Source: Bacteroidota bacterium (lineage in GTDB: Bacteria; Bacteroidota; Bacteroidia; Chitinophagales; Saprospiraceae). Taken from it: a stretch of 64,000 nucleotides of DNA. Both the position numbers and the translations under genes were made by a program. Below are positions 42,765 to 52,284 of the stretch, piece after piece (within the stretch, counting starts at the first letter, position 1; each line of letters opens with the position of its first letter). The notes beneath the pieces were generated by a model that saw only the letters and a program-made list of their open reading frames with translations, had not been told where the DNA came from and did no database searches. The stretch spans positions 22,492 through 86,491 of the forward strand of contig JANSWP010000020.1 in assembly GCA_024743405.1 (NCBI GenBank). The letters run 5' to 3'.

Positions 42765-44528
42765 ATGAAGGAATCAAAAAATCAAAACGAGCTTGATCAA
42801 CTAAAAAGAATCAATGACCAACTCATTGAGGAAAATGAGGTTTTAAGGGAACAACTGAGAGAGTTACAGGTCAAGAGTTCAAGTACAAAATTTGGAAAAT
42901 GGTTTGCAAAACGAGCTGCCCTCGTTTACATGGGGAAAGGTCTAAAAGGCAGTTTTTTTCGATTGTATTCTGAAATGCCGAGTCGAAAAATATCTAAAGA
43001 AACACTCGCGGATCTTTCAGCTCATTTAGTTTGGAGATTAACTAGAATTGGAGCCATTGCATTTTTTGTAGCTGTGACCCCCGTCTTGGTACTGGTTATT
43101 CAAACTCAATTGATGAATCGCCAAACGGATATGCTTGAAAAACAAACTATTCTACTTAATAGTCAAACAGATCTATTTGCTCACCAAATTTCTCAAATTG
43201 ATACTCAAAATGTTTTTATATCTCGCCAAAATGACCTTTTTGCCCGCCAAAATTCTCAGGTCGATTCCCAAAATGTTTTGATCAGTAATCAGAATTCTTT
43301 GTTTTTTCGCCAGATTGGACAGATGGACGCCCAGAATAAATACATTCAAACACAAAATGACCTTTTTGTAGAAGAATTATCACATATCGATCGCCAGAGT
43401 TCTCTTTTCGATAAACAAACAGCTCTTTTTGAACAACAGATCAATCAAATTGATAAGCAAAATTTAATGATTGAAGAGCAAACACATTTATCAAAAACGC
43501 AAATTGGCCAAGTTGAAACTCAGAATGAGTTAGTCAAAAAGCAAACAAAGAGCATATTACAACAAACAGAATTAATTGAGGCTGAAAGGAGAGGTTCTGT
43601 TGGCTCTTTGATGGGTACTCTTTTAGATAGAGTTGATGCTGAATTACAACAGAACAAATTACTAAAAAAACGACAATTATCCCCTGAATTAATAGGTAGA
43701 ATTGCTTCATTAAGCCAATCATTTAAACCTTATCGTTACTTACAAAATGACTCATTAATAGCCAAACCTATTAGTCCAGAAAAAGGTCAACTATTACTCT
43801 CATTAGTTCAGAGTAAAATGGATCATAAATCCTATCTAGTCATTTTTAATCAATCAAACTTTAATTACGCAGAACTAACAGGTACACAATTAACTAAAGC
43901 TTATTTAAATAATATCCGTTTACGTGAAGCCAATCTCGAACGGGCTGATTTAAGTAATGCCAACTTGAAGTTAGCTGACTTAAATCAAATAGATGGGCGA
44001 CGAGCATTTTTTACCAATGCTACCTTGGATGGGGCAGATCTAAGTAATGCTGATTTAAGAGGAGCAAATTTTGAAAACACAAAAATGCGAACCGCTATTT
44101 TAAATAACGCGAATTTGATAGGTACAAATCTCAGAAGAGCAGATTTGGATGGCGCTGAACTTCAAAAAACAAATTTTAAAACCGCCGACTTAGATAGGGT
44201 AAAAATGAAAGGTGCTAACTTATCTGGAACAGATTTAAGCAACACTAATTTACAAAAAGCGGATTTGAGAACCTCCATTTTACAATTAACTGATTTAAGT
44301 AATTCTGACTTAAGAGGCATTAATTTAACCGGAGCAAAAATTGTGGTTTCTAAAGGTGTAAATTTAGCTTTTCCAAATCTAGATGGAGCGAAGGTAGATG
44401 CTCCCGATTGGTTCGACTCATTAATAGAAAACTGTATAATTGATGGAGATTTAAAAGCCATTTTTGAAATTAATCCAATTCAAAAAGAAGATCTTTTTGG
44501 AAAATATTACGAAATCAGAAAAAGATAA
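42765..44528 (+). CDS. Membrane protein with 21-residue coiled-coil repeats and a pentapeptide-repeat tail
   Basis: A 587-residue protein. It has an N-terminal coiled coil (about 5-38) and a basic juxtamembrane part. One transmembrane helix follows (about 94-112, IGAIAFFVAVTPVLVLVIQ). Six tandem 21-residue repeats start at Gln134, 155, 176, 197, 218 and 239, of the form QnDLFarQisQiDtQNvlisn. Because 21 is three heptads, they should form a continuous coiled-coil rod. A linker (about 275-360) precedes pentapeptide repeats (about 363-560, A(D/N)LxX such as ANLERADLSNANLKLADL), which fold as a right-handed beta-helix. The protein is probably anchored in the membrane with the rod holding the helix at a fixed distance. 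Function unknown. Confidence 0.88.
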   Translation: MKESKNQNELDQLKRINDQLIEENEVLREQLRELQVKSSSTKFGKWFAKRAALVYMGKGLKGSFFRLYSEMPSRKISKETLADLSAHLVWRLTRIGAIAFFVAVTPVLVLVIQTQLMNRQTDMLEKQTILLNSQTDLFAHQISQIDTQNVFISRQNDLFARQNSQVDSQNVLISNQNSLFFRQIGQMDAQNKYIQTQNDLFVEELSHIDRQSSLFDKQTALFEQQINQIDKQNLMIEEQTHLSKTQIGQVETQNELVKKQTKSILQQTELIEAERRGSVGSLMGTLLDRVDAELQQNKLLKKRQLSPELIGRIASLSQSFKPYRYLQNDSLIAKPISPEKGQLLLSLVQSKMDHKSYLVIFNQSNFNYAELTGTQLTKAYLNNIRLREANLERADLSNANLKLADLNQIDGRRAFFTNATLDGADLSNADLRGANFENTKMRTAILNNANLIGTNLRRADLDGAELQKTNFKTADLDRVKMKGANLSGTDLSNTNLQKADLRTSILQLTDLSNSDLRGINLTGAKIVVSKGVNLAFPNLDGAKVDAPDWFDSLIENCIIDGDLKAIFEINPIQKEDLFGKYYEIRKR

Positions 44529-44694
44529 GTACCTGTCAAATTCGCTGAATTAACTAATTCTTCTCTTTCTCAAGGCAGCGACTTTTTAACTTTACGGTAT
44601 CATATCCGTATAGTTCCACCTCTTTTTTCATACTTCAAATCAGATAGACGGCTTTCATATAAAAAGACCGATTCCCAACGAACTTTTATTTACC

Positions 44695-47600
44695 ATGAAA
44701 ATAATTTTAACACGCGCTTTCTTTCTCTTTGTCACCTCCTTTTTAGTCATAAACACTTCAGTATTTAGTCAGCTCACTATTAACGGACCGTTTCAAATTT
44801 GTCCTGGAGCTTGTTATGATTACACCGCTTCATCACAAGACATAACTTGGACATATGATATTAGTGGTAGCACAAGTGGAATTACCGCCCTGATAAATGG
44901 AAATACTATACAATTTTGTATTTCAGATTTTGTGCAAACTCAAACGACCATATTTCTTTTGGCGGTAGATTCGCAGACAGGTGAGACAGCAGGATTTGAC
45001 ATACTTGTTGGATTTAATATCGATATTAATATTCTGAATCCAAGCTGTATTTCAACAAATCAACCACTGACCTTAGAGACTGATTTGGTACCTACTCCTG
45101 GAAGTAGTTGGAATTATATTTGGTCCGGTCCAAATGGATTTCTTAGCACTGAAGCAAATCCTATTATCCAAAATTTTACTACAGATATGGCAGGAACATA
45201 TTGTATAGAAATTTTTAATCAAACTGATTGTTCTGGTGCAGCCTGCCTAAATATTAGCCCAACTGATCTCGAAATAATTCCTACCTCTTTGATCTTCTGC
45301 GAACAAGATTCTTTTTCTATAAATCCTTGTCAAAAAGTTTGCGCTAATAGTCAAATGATTTACGAAGTAGAAGGTGCCTCGTCTGGTACAGATGTAGAAT
45401 GGCAAGTTTTCGGAGCACAAGCTTATGAAGTAAATGGTTCCCAAATCACAGTAGATTGGGGCGGTCCGGGACAGGGTGAAATCACGGCAGAAGTCTCGGA
45501 TGGAAATAATTTCGATCCTTTTCAAGCATGGTGCGGAGAAAGCAATACGGCTACCCCAAATGGAGGAGGTGTCGGATATATTCATATTGATGGGGGTCAG
45601 GGTTTATACGATATTACATTGCTTAATCCAACTGGGAATATACAATTTGGATCTATTAGTGAAGGTACTTTTGAATTTACAAATTTATTTCCAGGCACTT
45701 ATATTGTCGAGGTGAGTCAAAATGGAATTGTCGTTTTTACCTGTGACTTTTTTATTGCCGAATCGGGGGTACCTAATCAATGTCATGTTTCTGGTTTTTT
45801 TGAAGAAGTTCAACATGCAAGCGATTGTAATGCTTGTGACGGTTTTGTCAGTCTTGCTCAAACTAGCGGGAATTGGCCTTTTAATTATCAATGGTCAAAT
45901 GGCTCAAATACTCCTTCTCAAGATGGGCTTTGTCCAGGAAATTATTCCTTAACTATTACTGATGAATTTGGTTGTACTAAAGAATTAAGTGTCACGATTG
46001 GTTGTCCACAAAATTGCTCTACTTCTACTTCTTATTGTGTTGATATAATAGAAGAACCAAATGCAAAAATCACTACTATACCAGCAGCTGTTAATAATAT
46101 TATAGAAATCTGTGAAGGTCAAACTGTGTTTTTCCAAAATGAAAGTACAAATGCCGAAACATTCATCTGGGAGTTTGGTGATTTTAATACGTCAACACAA
46201 TTTGAACCCAATCACACGTATCAAAACCCTGGTACTTATACGCTTTCTTTGATTGCACGAAATAAATGTTTTTGTGCAGATACGACTCAATTCACTGTAA
46301 ATGTCATAGATGCCGATGTTCCAGAAATTGACTGTGTTGGTACTATTTGTGAAGGAGAAACAGTCACTTACTCAACAACGTCAAGTTGCGGTACCTATAC
46401 TTGGAGTATTATTGGAGACGGTACTATTCTCGACGGCGGTGGCACAGCCGATAATTTTATTACGATTGAATGGAATACCGGACCCGAAGGTTGGATTGAT
46501 CTTGCGGTAAGTGGTTGTTCCGGAAATACTTGTATCCAACCAAATATTGTTCAAATTCCAATTATTTCTGATGATACTCAAATCGAAGGAGCGCAAAGAG
46601 TTTGTACAGGCTCCATTGAAGAATATTTTATTACTGATTTTGGCGGTACAGATATTTTTTGGGAAGTCTCTAATGCGGGTTTAATTATTGATGGTTGGGG
46701 TACGAATCGAATAACAGTAAATTGGTTTGGTGCCCCAATAGGTGATCAACAATTTGTAGCAGTCGAATTCGAAAATTGTTACCTCGGTTGTGGTGGAAAA
46801 GATACCTTACAAGTCAAAATTGTTCCTGAATTTTATATTAAAGGACCTATCGAAGTTTGTCAAGACGAAAGCGCCCAATTTTATGGTGTCAATGTACTGA
46901 CAGGTGGTTCTGTAGCATGCGATTGGACTTTAGAAGATGCTTTCGGTGCTATACAAAATACTTACTCCAACCAAACCCAACCTGTTATCAATTGGAATTT
47001 TCCTCCCGGTCGGTATGCCCTTTCGGCAACGCCTGTCAATACCTCCGCTTCTTGCACAGGCGACTACCGGGTTTTTGTGGAAGTTGTGAATTCTCCAATT
47101 GCACCAAGTTCCATTACAGGTGCTGTCTTAATTTGCCCAAATGATATTTACACATATGAGGCAATCGGCGAAGCTGAAAATACTTTTAGCTGGATAATTA
47201 ATAATGGCGGCTCAGTGACCACTCAAAAAGGCAATCCAATTAATGTAAATTGGGGAAGCTCACCGCCCTATTCAATTTCCGTCACTCAAATAAGTACAAC
47301 TGGCTTAGCTTGCGAATCGGATGCTTTTTCGATGAATATTGATTTGATTCCACAAGCAATAATTACAGGAACAACTCAAGTTTGTGAAGAAGGTTCAGAA
47401 ATTTATTCAACAACATTCCATGATTATGTTGATTATGAATGGTCAATTTTTCCAGGCAATGCAGGAACAATCATCTCAGGTCAAAACGCTGAAAATATAG
47501 AAGTACTCTGGCATTCCGTTGGAAATGCCGCAGTTAGACTGAATTTATGTGAAAACATGACAAGCTTTAATGTTTTGGTAAATCCAAAGCCTGAACCAAA

Positions 47601-50600
47601 TATTATTCACCCTTATGGACTTTGTTTTGGCGAAACTTCTCTTATTCAAACAACAACTCCTTATTCAAATTATATTTGGAAAAACGAAACTGGTTCAGTC
47701 GTTTCAAATGATCCAACCCCAATTTTAACTGCAGGTTTTTACAAATTAGAAGTCGTTGATAACCTTGGGTGCGTTGGTGAAAACACTTTCGAAATTGAAT
47801 CTTACGAATTACCTGTAGTGAGTATTTCCGTTCCAATTTATTTGGGCTTTTGCATTGGCGGTCCGACCGCAACTATTTATGCGACCGCTTCTGGCGATGG
47901 GTATGACTACCAATGGTTGTTTAACGGAAGTCCTGTCGGCTCAAATACACCAACCTGGACTACGAATATTCCAGGTACTTATCAGGTCATTGTGACCGAT
48001 CAAAATGGATGTGTTTCAAATTCGAATATTTTGGTCTTGGGAGAATGTGAAGCAGAAGGAGGCTTATGTGTAAATGGAATTTGCACACCTCCTGAATGTA
48101 ATAACCCGAATTCGGGTTGTGCACCTGGAGGAACAATTTCCTTCGATATTGTTCCGACTAATGATTGTCTAATACATGATTACTTAAATACCTCGACCAA
48201 TTTTATTCCTGGAAGTTTAAATTGGCGGTTTGGCGACCCTGCGAGTGGCGCAAACAATTTTTCAACTTTAGAAAACCCAAGCCATACTTTCACTGAACCA
48301 GGTTATTATGCTATTATTTTGACTGGTCAAGTTCCCGATTTGAATGACCAAAATAATACTTGCAGTATTGGTCAAATATCCCAAGATATCATTTATGCAA
48401 TTGCCGATTTCGAATTTGAAAAAGCCTGTCCAGGCGGCACAACTGAATTTATTGACATATCCAATCATATGGAATTCACGTCCATTACCGCCTGGGATTG
48501 GAATTTCGGCGACCCTACAAGTGGCGCTAGTAATACCTCTAATTCACAAAACCCAACACATGTTTATAACGATATTGGTAACTATAATGTAACATTAACC
48601 ATTACTTCCTCAGAAGGGTGCGAATCTACCATTTCAAAAATAGTAGATGTATATTCACCTCCAACGGTAAGTTTTGATTTACCTACTGAAAGTTGCCAAG
48701 GTTTGGCGTTGAACTTTATGGGAAATATTTCAGGAGATGTAACATCCGTTTCTTGGGATTTCGGCGATCCAACAAGTGCCGATGCCAATACTTCTGAATT
48801 ATTTAATACTTATCACGCCTTTGAAACACCAGGTATTTATACCATCTTCTTAACCGCCGAAAGCGTATTTGGATGCACAAATGTTTATTCTCAAAATCTG
48901 ACCGTCGAAGCCAATAGTCTATCTGGTGAAATTCAATTTTCGCAACCTTCACCAATTTGTGAAGGCGATCAAATTATACTGACTTCTCCTCCAGGCGGAA
49001 TTAGCTGGGAATGGTCGGATGGTTCAACTGATGATAATGTAATTGTTTCAAAATCAAGCGTTTGGAATTTAACTATTACTGACAATGATGGTTGTACTTA
49101 CTCGCCAAATTCTGCTATTATTGATGTTTTTGACTCGCCAAATGGAAAAATACAAGCAGTCGAATACAATGAATTTGGACAACCCGTTGGGCTTTTTGAC
49201 GAAAACTATTCTGTGTGTGAAGGTGAGGATGTGACCTTAATCATTTCAGGAAGCTTGAACTACAATTATTTATGGTCAAATGGTCAAACAGGCGATGAAA
49301 TTTCATTCACTGATGAAAAGGGAAATACTTTACCGCAAGGCGACCACCCTTTTTCTGTCACCGTTACAGATAATACAAATGGATGCACTGCTATCGAAGG
49401 TCCATTTATGGTGACCGTACATCCTTTACCAGATAATATTCAAATTTTAAGTAATCCAAATGGACCGCTTTGTGAAAATAATAGTGCCATTCTTTTTGTC
49501 AATAACCCCGATGGTAGTTTGACTTATCTTTGGAATACAGGTGAAATAGGAACAAGCATTGGTGTAGTTGCCGGAGGCACCTATTTTGCTAGAGCTATCA
49601 ATCAATTTGGATGTTCTTCTGAGAGTAATCATTTAGTTATTCAAAATGCACCCGATATTAATAAAATCCCTGGCGGGTGTCATTCGAGATGTGTTCCCGA
49701 TACGATTTGTTTACCAAATATTCCAAATGTCGCTTCTTATCAATGGTATTTCGATGGGAGTCCGATTCCCGCATCAAATGGAACTGTTCCAGATTTAATC
49801 GCTGATCAAAGCGGGGAATATTATGTAGAAATGACCGATTGGTGGGGTTGTACAGCAACTTCCGGGATTTTGACGCTTGACCTTTTTGACGGTTTTGGAT
49901 CTATATTAGGTGAAGTTTATTTTGATGTCAATCAAAATGGAGTCATTGACGCAAGTGATACCTTGGTGAGCGATGTCAATATTTTCATCAATAATAGCAT
50001 TTCAAACTTAGATACTGTCTCAAGTAATGCTATTGGAAATTACGCTTTTACAAATATTCTTTCTACAGATTATACTTTAATTTTGGATACCTTGAATTTG
50101 CCGACAGGGTGGAGCGCCATCTATTCTGAAGTCGATATTTCTTTGATTGGTTGCGATGTCGAAGAGCAAGTTAATTGGCTTTTGACTAAAGAATGTATTT
50201 CCCCACAGACGGATTTAGAATTCAATGTTTGCGAAGGTGATAGCATAGAATACGAGGGTATATTCTTAATTCCTAACACAATTCAGAGTTTTACACATAC
50301 AAATGTTGATAATTGCGATTCTACGGTCAATGTCTCAGTTTTGGAATTACAAAAGGACACCATGCCTATGCTTTTTGAAATTTGTCAAAATGAAACCATC
50401 ACTTATGATGGCGTAATTCTTTCTGCTGGCGACATGATGGATTTTGTTTTTGTAAATGAAGTAGGTTGTGACTCGACTGTTCATGTTATGGTCGATGGAT
50501 TTGATTTGGATTCCGAAAATGTGAATTTTAGCACTTGTTCAAATGGCTCAGTCGATTATGAAGGAATAACCCTTTTCCCAGGCGATATTCAAGATTTTAA

Positions 50601-52179
50601 TTTCAAAAATCAATTTGGCTGTGATTCTATAGTTACCGTTTCTGTCATGGCTGTTCCGCCAGATAGCACGATGATCCCAATAAATGTTTGTGAAAATGAA
50701 TCCACTATTTATGAAGGGATTGAATTATTTCCTGGAGATAATCAATTTTTTACTTTACAAGATTTGAATGGTTGTGATTCAATCGTAGAAGTCATGGTTT
50801 CAGGAATTCCTTTAGATGCTGTTCTTTTGTCTTTGAATGCTTGCACTGGCGGCACAATTATTTATGAAGGGGCAACTCTTGCACCAGGTGATATTCAAAA
50901 TTTTACTTTTCCTAATCAAAATGGATGTGATTCAACCGTCACCGTCTCTGTTATGGCAACCCCACCAGATAGTACAATGATGCTTATCGATGTTTGTGAA
51001 AATGAATCCACTACTTTTGGAGGTGTCGAATTATTCCTTGGTGATAATCAATTTTTCACTTTACAAGATTTGAATGGTTGTGATTCAATTGTTGAAGTTC
51101 AAGTTTTGGGACTTCCTTTGGATGCTGTTCCTTTGACTTTGATTGCCTGTGAAAACAGCTCGATAATTTATGAAGGGCAAACATTATTCCCTGGCGATAT
51201 TCAAGATTTCAAACTCTCCAATCAAAATGGTTGTGATTCAACTGTTACCGTAACGGTTGACTCTGCACCAATACATGAAGTCGATATTACTATTCAAGCC
51301 TGCGAAGATTTTATGGCAACTTATGAAGGGCAAGATTTGGCAATCGGTAGTCAAACGCCATTCATTTATCAAAATATTTATGGATGTGATTCGACCGTTT
51401 TGGTAAATGTAGATGCTTTTCCAGCTAGTAGTTTTGATTTAATGTCCAATACAATTTGCATAAATGGTTCAGATGGACAAATTGAAGTTACCAATATTCA
51501 AGGAAATTCCACGCCCTATTCTTATTCTTTGGATGGTATTAATTTCCAAAATACACCTGTCTTTACAGACTTAAATGCTGAAAATTATACCATTACTGTT
51601 CAAGATGGAAACGCCTGTGAATTCGACGAAAATATCACCATCTTAACTTTGCCAGAATTACAAATTCAAGTCGAAGATCAAATCATTCCATGCGAAAAAG
51701 GAGAAGTTCGATTATCTCCAACCCTAATTTCAGGAGATGCGAGTACACTTTCATTTAAGTGGTCTGATGGCTCAACCAGCCCAACTTTTATGGTACGCGA
51801 TGCAGGAATTTATACCCTCGAAGTAAGTGACCAATGTGAAACAATTTCTCATGATATCGAAGTTACCTGGGGAATTGATAGTCAAACTTCTTTTATATAT
51901 ATGCCAAATGCTTTTTCACCAAACGGTGACGGCGCAAATGATTTTTATAAAGGTTATCTCGCCAACGGTGTTGATTTGTTAGAATATAATTTAATGATTT
52001 TTGACCGCTGGGGAAATCTACTTTTCGAAACTGACAATATTGATACTGGCTGGAATGGTGAACTCAATGCACGCGATTTGGACACAAATGTTTTTGTCTT
52101 TTGGTTGAAATATAAAGTTTTTAATTGCGGTAAAGAATTTGAGGTTTTTGAAAAAAGGGATGTGGTTTTAATGAGATAA
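44695..52179 (+). CDS. Giant cell-surface protein (2494 residues) with PKD domains, Cys-rich repeats and T9SS type B (gliding motility-associated) C-terminal domain
   Basis: Predicted secreted adhesin or surface fibre. It has a signal peptide (about 1-25). A long series of Ig/PKD-like beta-sandwich domains follows. PKD cores are visible at about 490 (WEFGDFNTST), 1177 (WRFGDPASG), 1269 (WNFGDPTSG) and 1355 (WDFGDPTSA). SprB-like segments with DxxGC pairs are interspersed. An SdrD B-like domain lies at about 1736-1840 (GEVYFDVNQNGVIDASDT). Eight tandem repeats of about 51 residues (1843-2241), each with two cysteines, come next. The end is the type B sorting domain (about 2401-2494, YMPNAFSPNGDGANDF, IFDRWGNLLFET). 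It has its own terminator and no PorP/SprF-like partner gene next to it, unlike many type B substrates. No catalytic domain was recognised. Confidence 0.9.
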   Translation: MKIILTRAFFLFVTSFLVINTSVFSQLTINGPFQICPGACYDYTASSQDITWTYDISGSTSGITALINGNTIQFCISDFVQTQTTIFLLAVDSQTGETAGFDILVGFNIDINILNPSCISTNQPLTLETDLVPTPGSSWNYIWSGPNGFLSTEANPIIQNFTTDMAGTYCIEIFNQTDCSGAACLNISPTDLEIIPTSLIFCEQDSFSINPCQKVCANSQMIYEVEGASSGTDVEWQVFGAQAYEVNGSQITVDWGGPGQGEITAEVSDGNNFDPFQAWCGESNTATPNGGGVGYIHIDGGQGLYDITLLNPTGNIQFGSISEGTFEFTNLFPGTYIVEVSQNGIVVFTCDFFIAESGVPNQCHVSGFFEEVQHASDCNACDGFVSLAQTSGNWPFNYQWSNGSNTPSQDGLCPGNYSLTITDEFGCTKELSVTIGCPQNCSTSTSYCVDIIEEPNAKITTIPAAVNNIIEICEGQTVFFQNESTNAETFIWEFGDFNTSTQFEPNHTYQNPGTYTLSLIARNKCFCADTTQFTVNVIDADVPEIDCVGTICEGETVTYSTTSSCGTYTWSIIGDGTILDGGGTADNFITIEWNTGPEGWIDLAVSGCSGNTCIQPNIVQIPIISDDTQIEGAQRVCTGSIEEYFITDFGGTDIFWEVSNAGLIIDGWGTNRITVNWFGAPIGDQQFVAVEFENCYLGCGGKDTLQVKIVPEFYIKGPIEVCQDESAQFYGVNVLTGGSVACDWTLEDAFGAIQNTYSNQTQPVINWNFPPGRYALSATPVNTSASCTGDYRVFVEVVNSPIAPSSITGAVLICPNDIYTYEAIGEAENTFSWIINNGGSVTTQKGNPINVNWGSSPPYSISVTQISTTGLACESDAFSMNIDLIPQAIITGTTQVCEEGSEIYSTTFHDYVDYEWSIFPGNAGTIISGQNAENIEVLWHSVGNAAVRLNLCENMTSFNVLVNPKPEPNIIHPYGLCFGETSLIQTTTPYSNYIWKNETGSVVSNDPTPILTAGFYKLEVVDNLGCVGENTFEIESYELPVVSISVPIYLGFCIGGPTATIYATASGDGYDYQWLFNGSPVGSNTPTWTTNIPGTYQVIVTDQNGCVSNSNILVLGECEAEGGLCVNGICTPPECNNPNSGCAPGGTISFDIVPTNDCLIHDYLNTSTNFIPGSLNWRFGDPASGANNFSTLENPSHTFTEPGYYAIILTGQVPDLNDQNNTCSIGQISQDIIYAIADFEFEKACPGGTTEFIDISNHMEFTSITAWDWNFGDPTSGASNTSNSQNPTHVYNDIGNYNVTLTITSSEGCESTISKIVDVYSPPTVSFDLPTESCQGLALNFMGNISGDVTSVSWDFGDPTSADANTSELFNTYHAFETPGIYTIFLTAESVFGCTNVYSQNLTVEANSLSGEIQFSQPSPICEGDQIILTSPPGGISWEWSDGSTDDNVIVSKSSVWNLTITDNDGCTYSPNSAIIDVFDSPNGKIQAVEYNEFGQPVGLFDENYSVCEGEDVTLIISGSLNYNYLWSNGQTGDEISFTDEKGNTLPQGDHPFSVTVTDNTNGCTAIEGPFMVTVHPLPDNIQILSNPNGPLCENNSAILFVNNPDGSLTYLWNTGEIGTSIGVVAGGTYFARAINQFGCSSESNHLVIQNAPDINKIPGGCHSRCVPDTICLPNIPNVASYQWYFDGSPIPASNGTVPDLIADQSGEYYVEMTDWWGCTATSGILTLDLFDGFGSILGEVYFDVNQNGVIDASDTLVSDVNIFINNSISNLDTVSSNAIGNYAFTNILSTDYTLILDTLNLPTGWSAIYSEVDISLIGCDVEEQVNWLLTKECISPQTDLEFNVCEGDSIEYEGIFLIPNTIQSFTHTNVDNCDSTVNVSVLELQKDTMPMLFEICQNETITYDGVILSAGDMMDFVFVNEVGCDSTVHVMVDGFDLDSENVNFSTCSNGSVDYEGITLFPGDIQDFNFKNQFGCDSIVTVSVMAVPPDSTMIPINVCENESTIYEGIELFPGDNQFFTLQDLNGCDSIVEVMVSGIPLDAVLLSLNACTGGTIIYEGATLAPGDIQNFTFPNQNGCDSTVTVSVMATPPDSTMMLIDVCENESTTFGGVELFLGDNQFFTLQDLNGCDSIVEVQVLGLPLDAVPLTLIACENSSIIYEGQTLFPGDIQDFKLSNQNGCDSTVTVTVDSAPIHEVDITIQACEDFMATYEGQDLAIGSQTPFIYQNIYGCDSTVLVNVDAFPASSFDLMSNTICINGSDGQIEVTNIQGNSTPYSYSLDGINFQNTPVFTDLNAENYTITVQDGNACEFDENITILTLPELQIQVEDQIIPCEKGEVRLSPTLISGDASTLSFKWSDGSTSPTFMVRDAGIYTLEVSDQCETISHDIEVTWGIDSQTSFIYMPNAFSPNGDGANDFYKGYLANGVDLLEYNLMIFDRWGNLLFETDNIDTGWNGELNARDLDTNVFVFWLKYKVFNCGKEFEVFEKRDVVLMR
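50221..51420 (+). repeat. Eight tandem ~51-residue repeats inside the giant surface protein gene
   Basis: Each unit has the form xCenexxxYEGxxLxPGDxQxFxxxNxxGCDSxVxVxV. There is one Cys near the start and one in GCDS. Units 4 and 6 are nearly identical, as are units 3 and 5 (with 7 close to them). The latest duplication therefore copied a two-unit block of about 306 bases. Confidence 0.85.
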
Positions 52180-52201
52180 AATTGATAAACTTTAAAAGAG
52201 A

Positions 52202-52240
52202 AAGGAGCTAATTTGCACAAATTAGCTCCTTCTTTTTTTA
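52202..52240 (+). terminator. Terminator after the giant surface protein gene
   Basis: A perfect 13-bp stem (52202-52214 with 52219-52231) with a 4-base loop, followed by a T-run to 52240. Confidence 0.92.
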
Positions 52241-52284
52241 CTTTCTTGTCTTATCTATTTTCAAAATTTTCTAAAGCCATAAAA

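Noticed and set aside
42765..43560. Gln-rich tract as an assembly or frameshift artefact
   Set aside because: The 21-residue period is exact, the frame is open throughout and codons vary between units.
50221..51420. CRISPR-like array
   Set aside because: The repeats are in-frame protein repeats within one long gene, without a repeat-spacer pattern.
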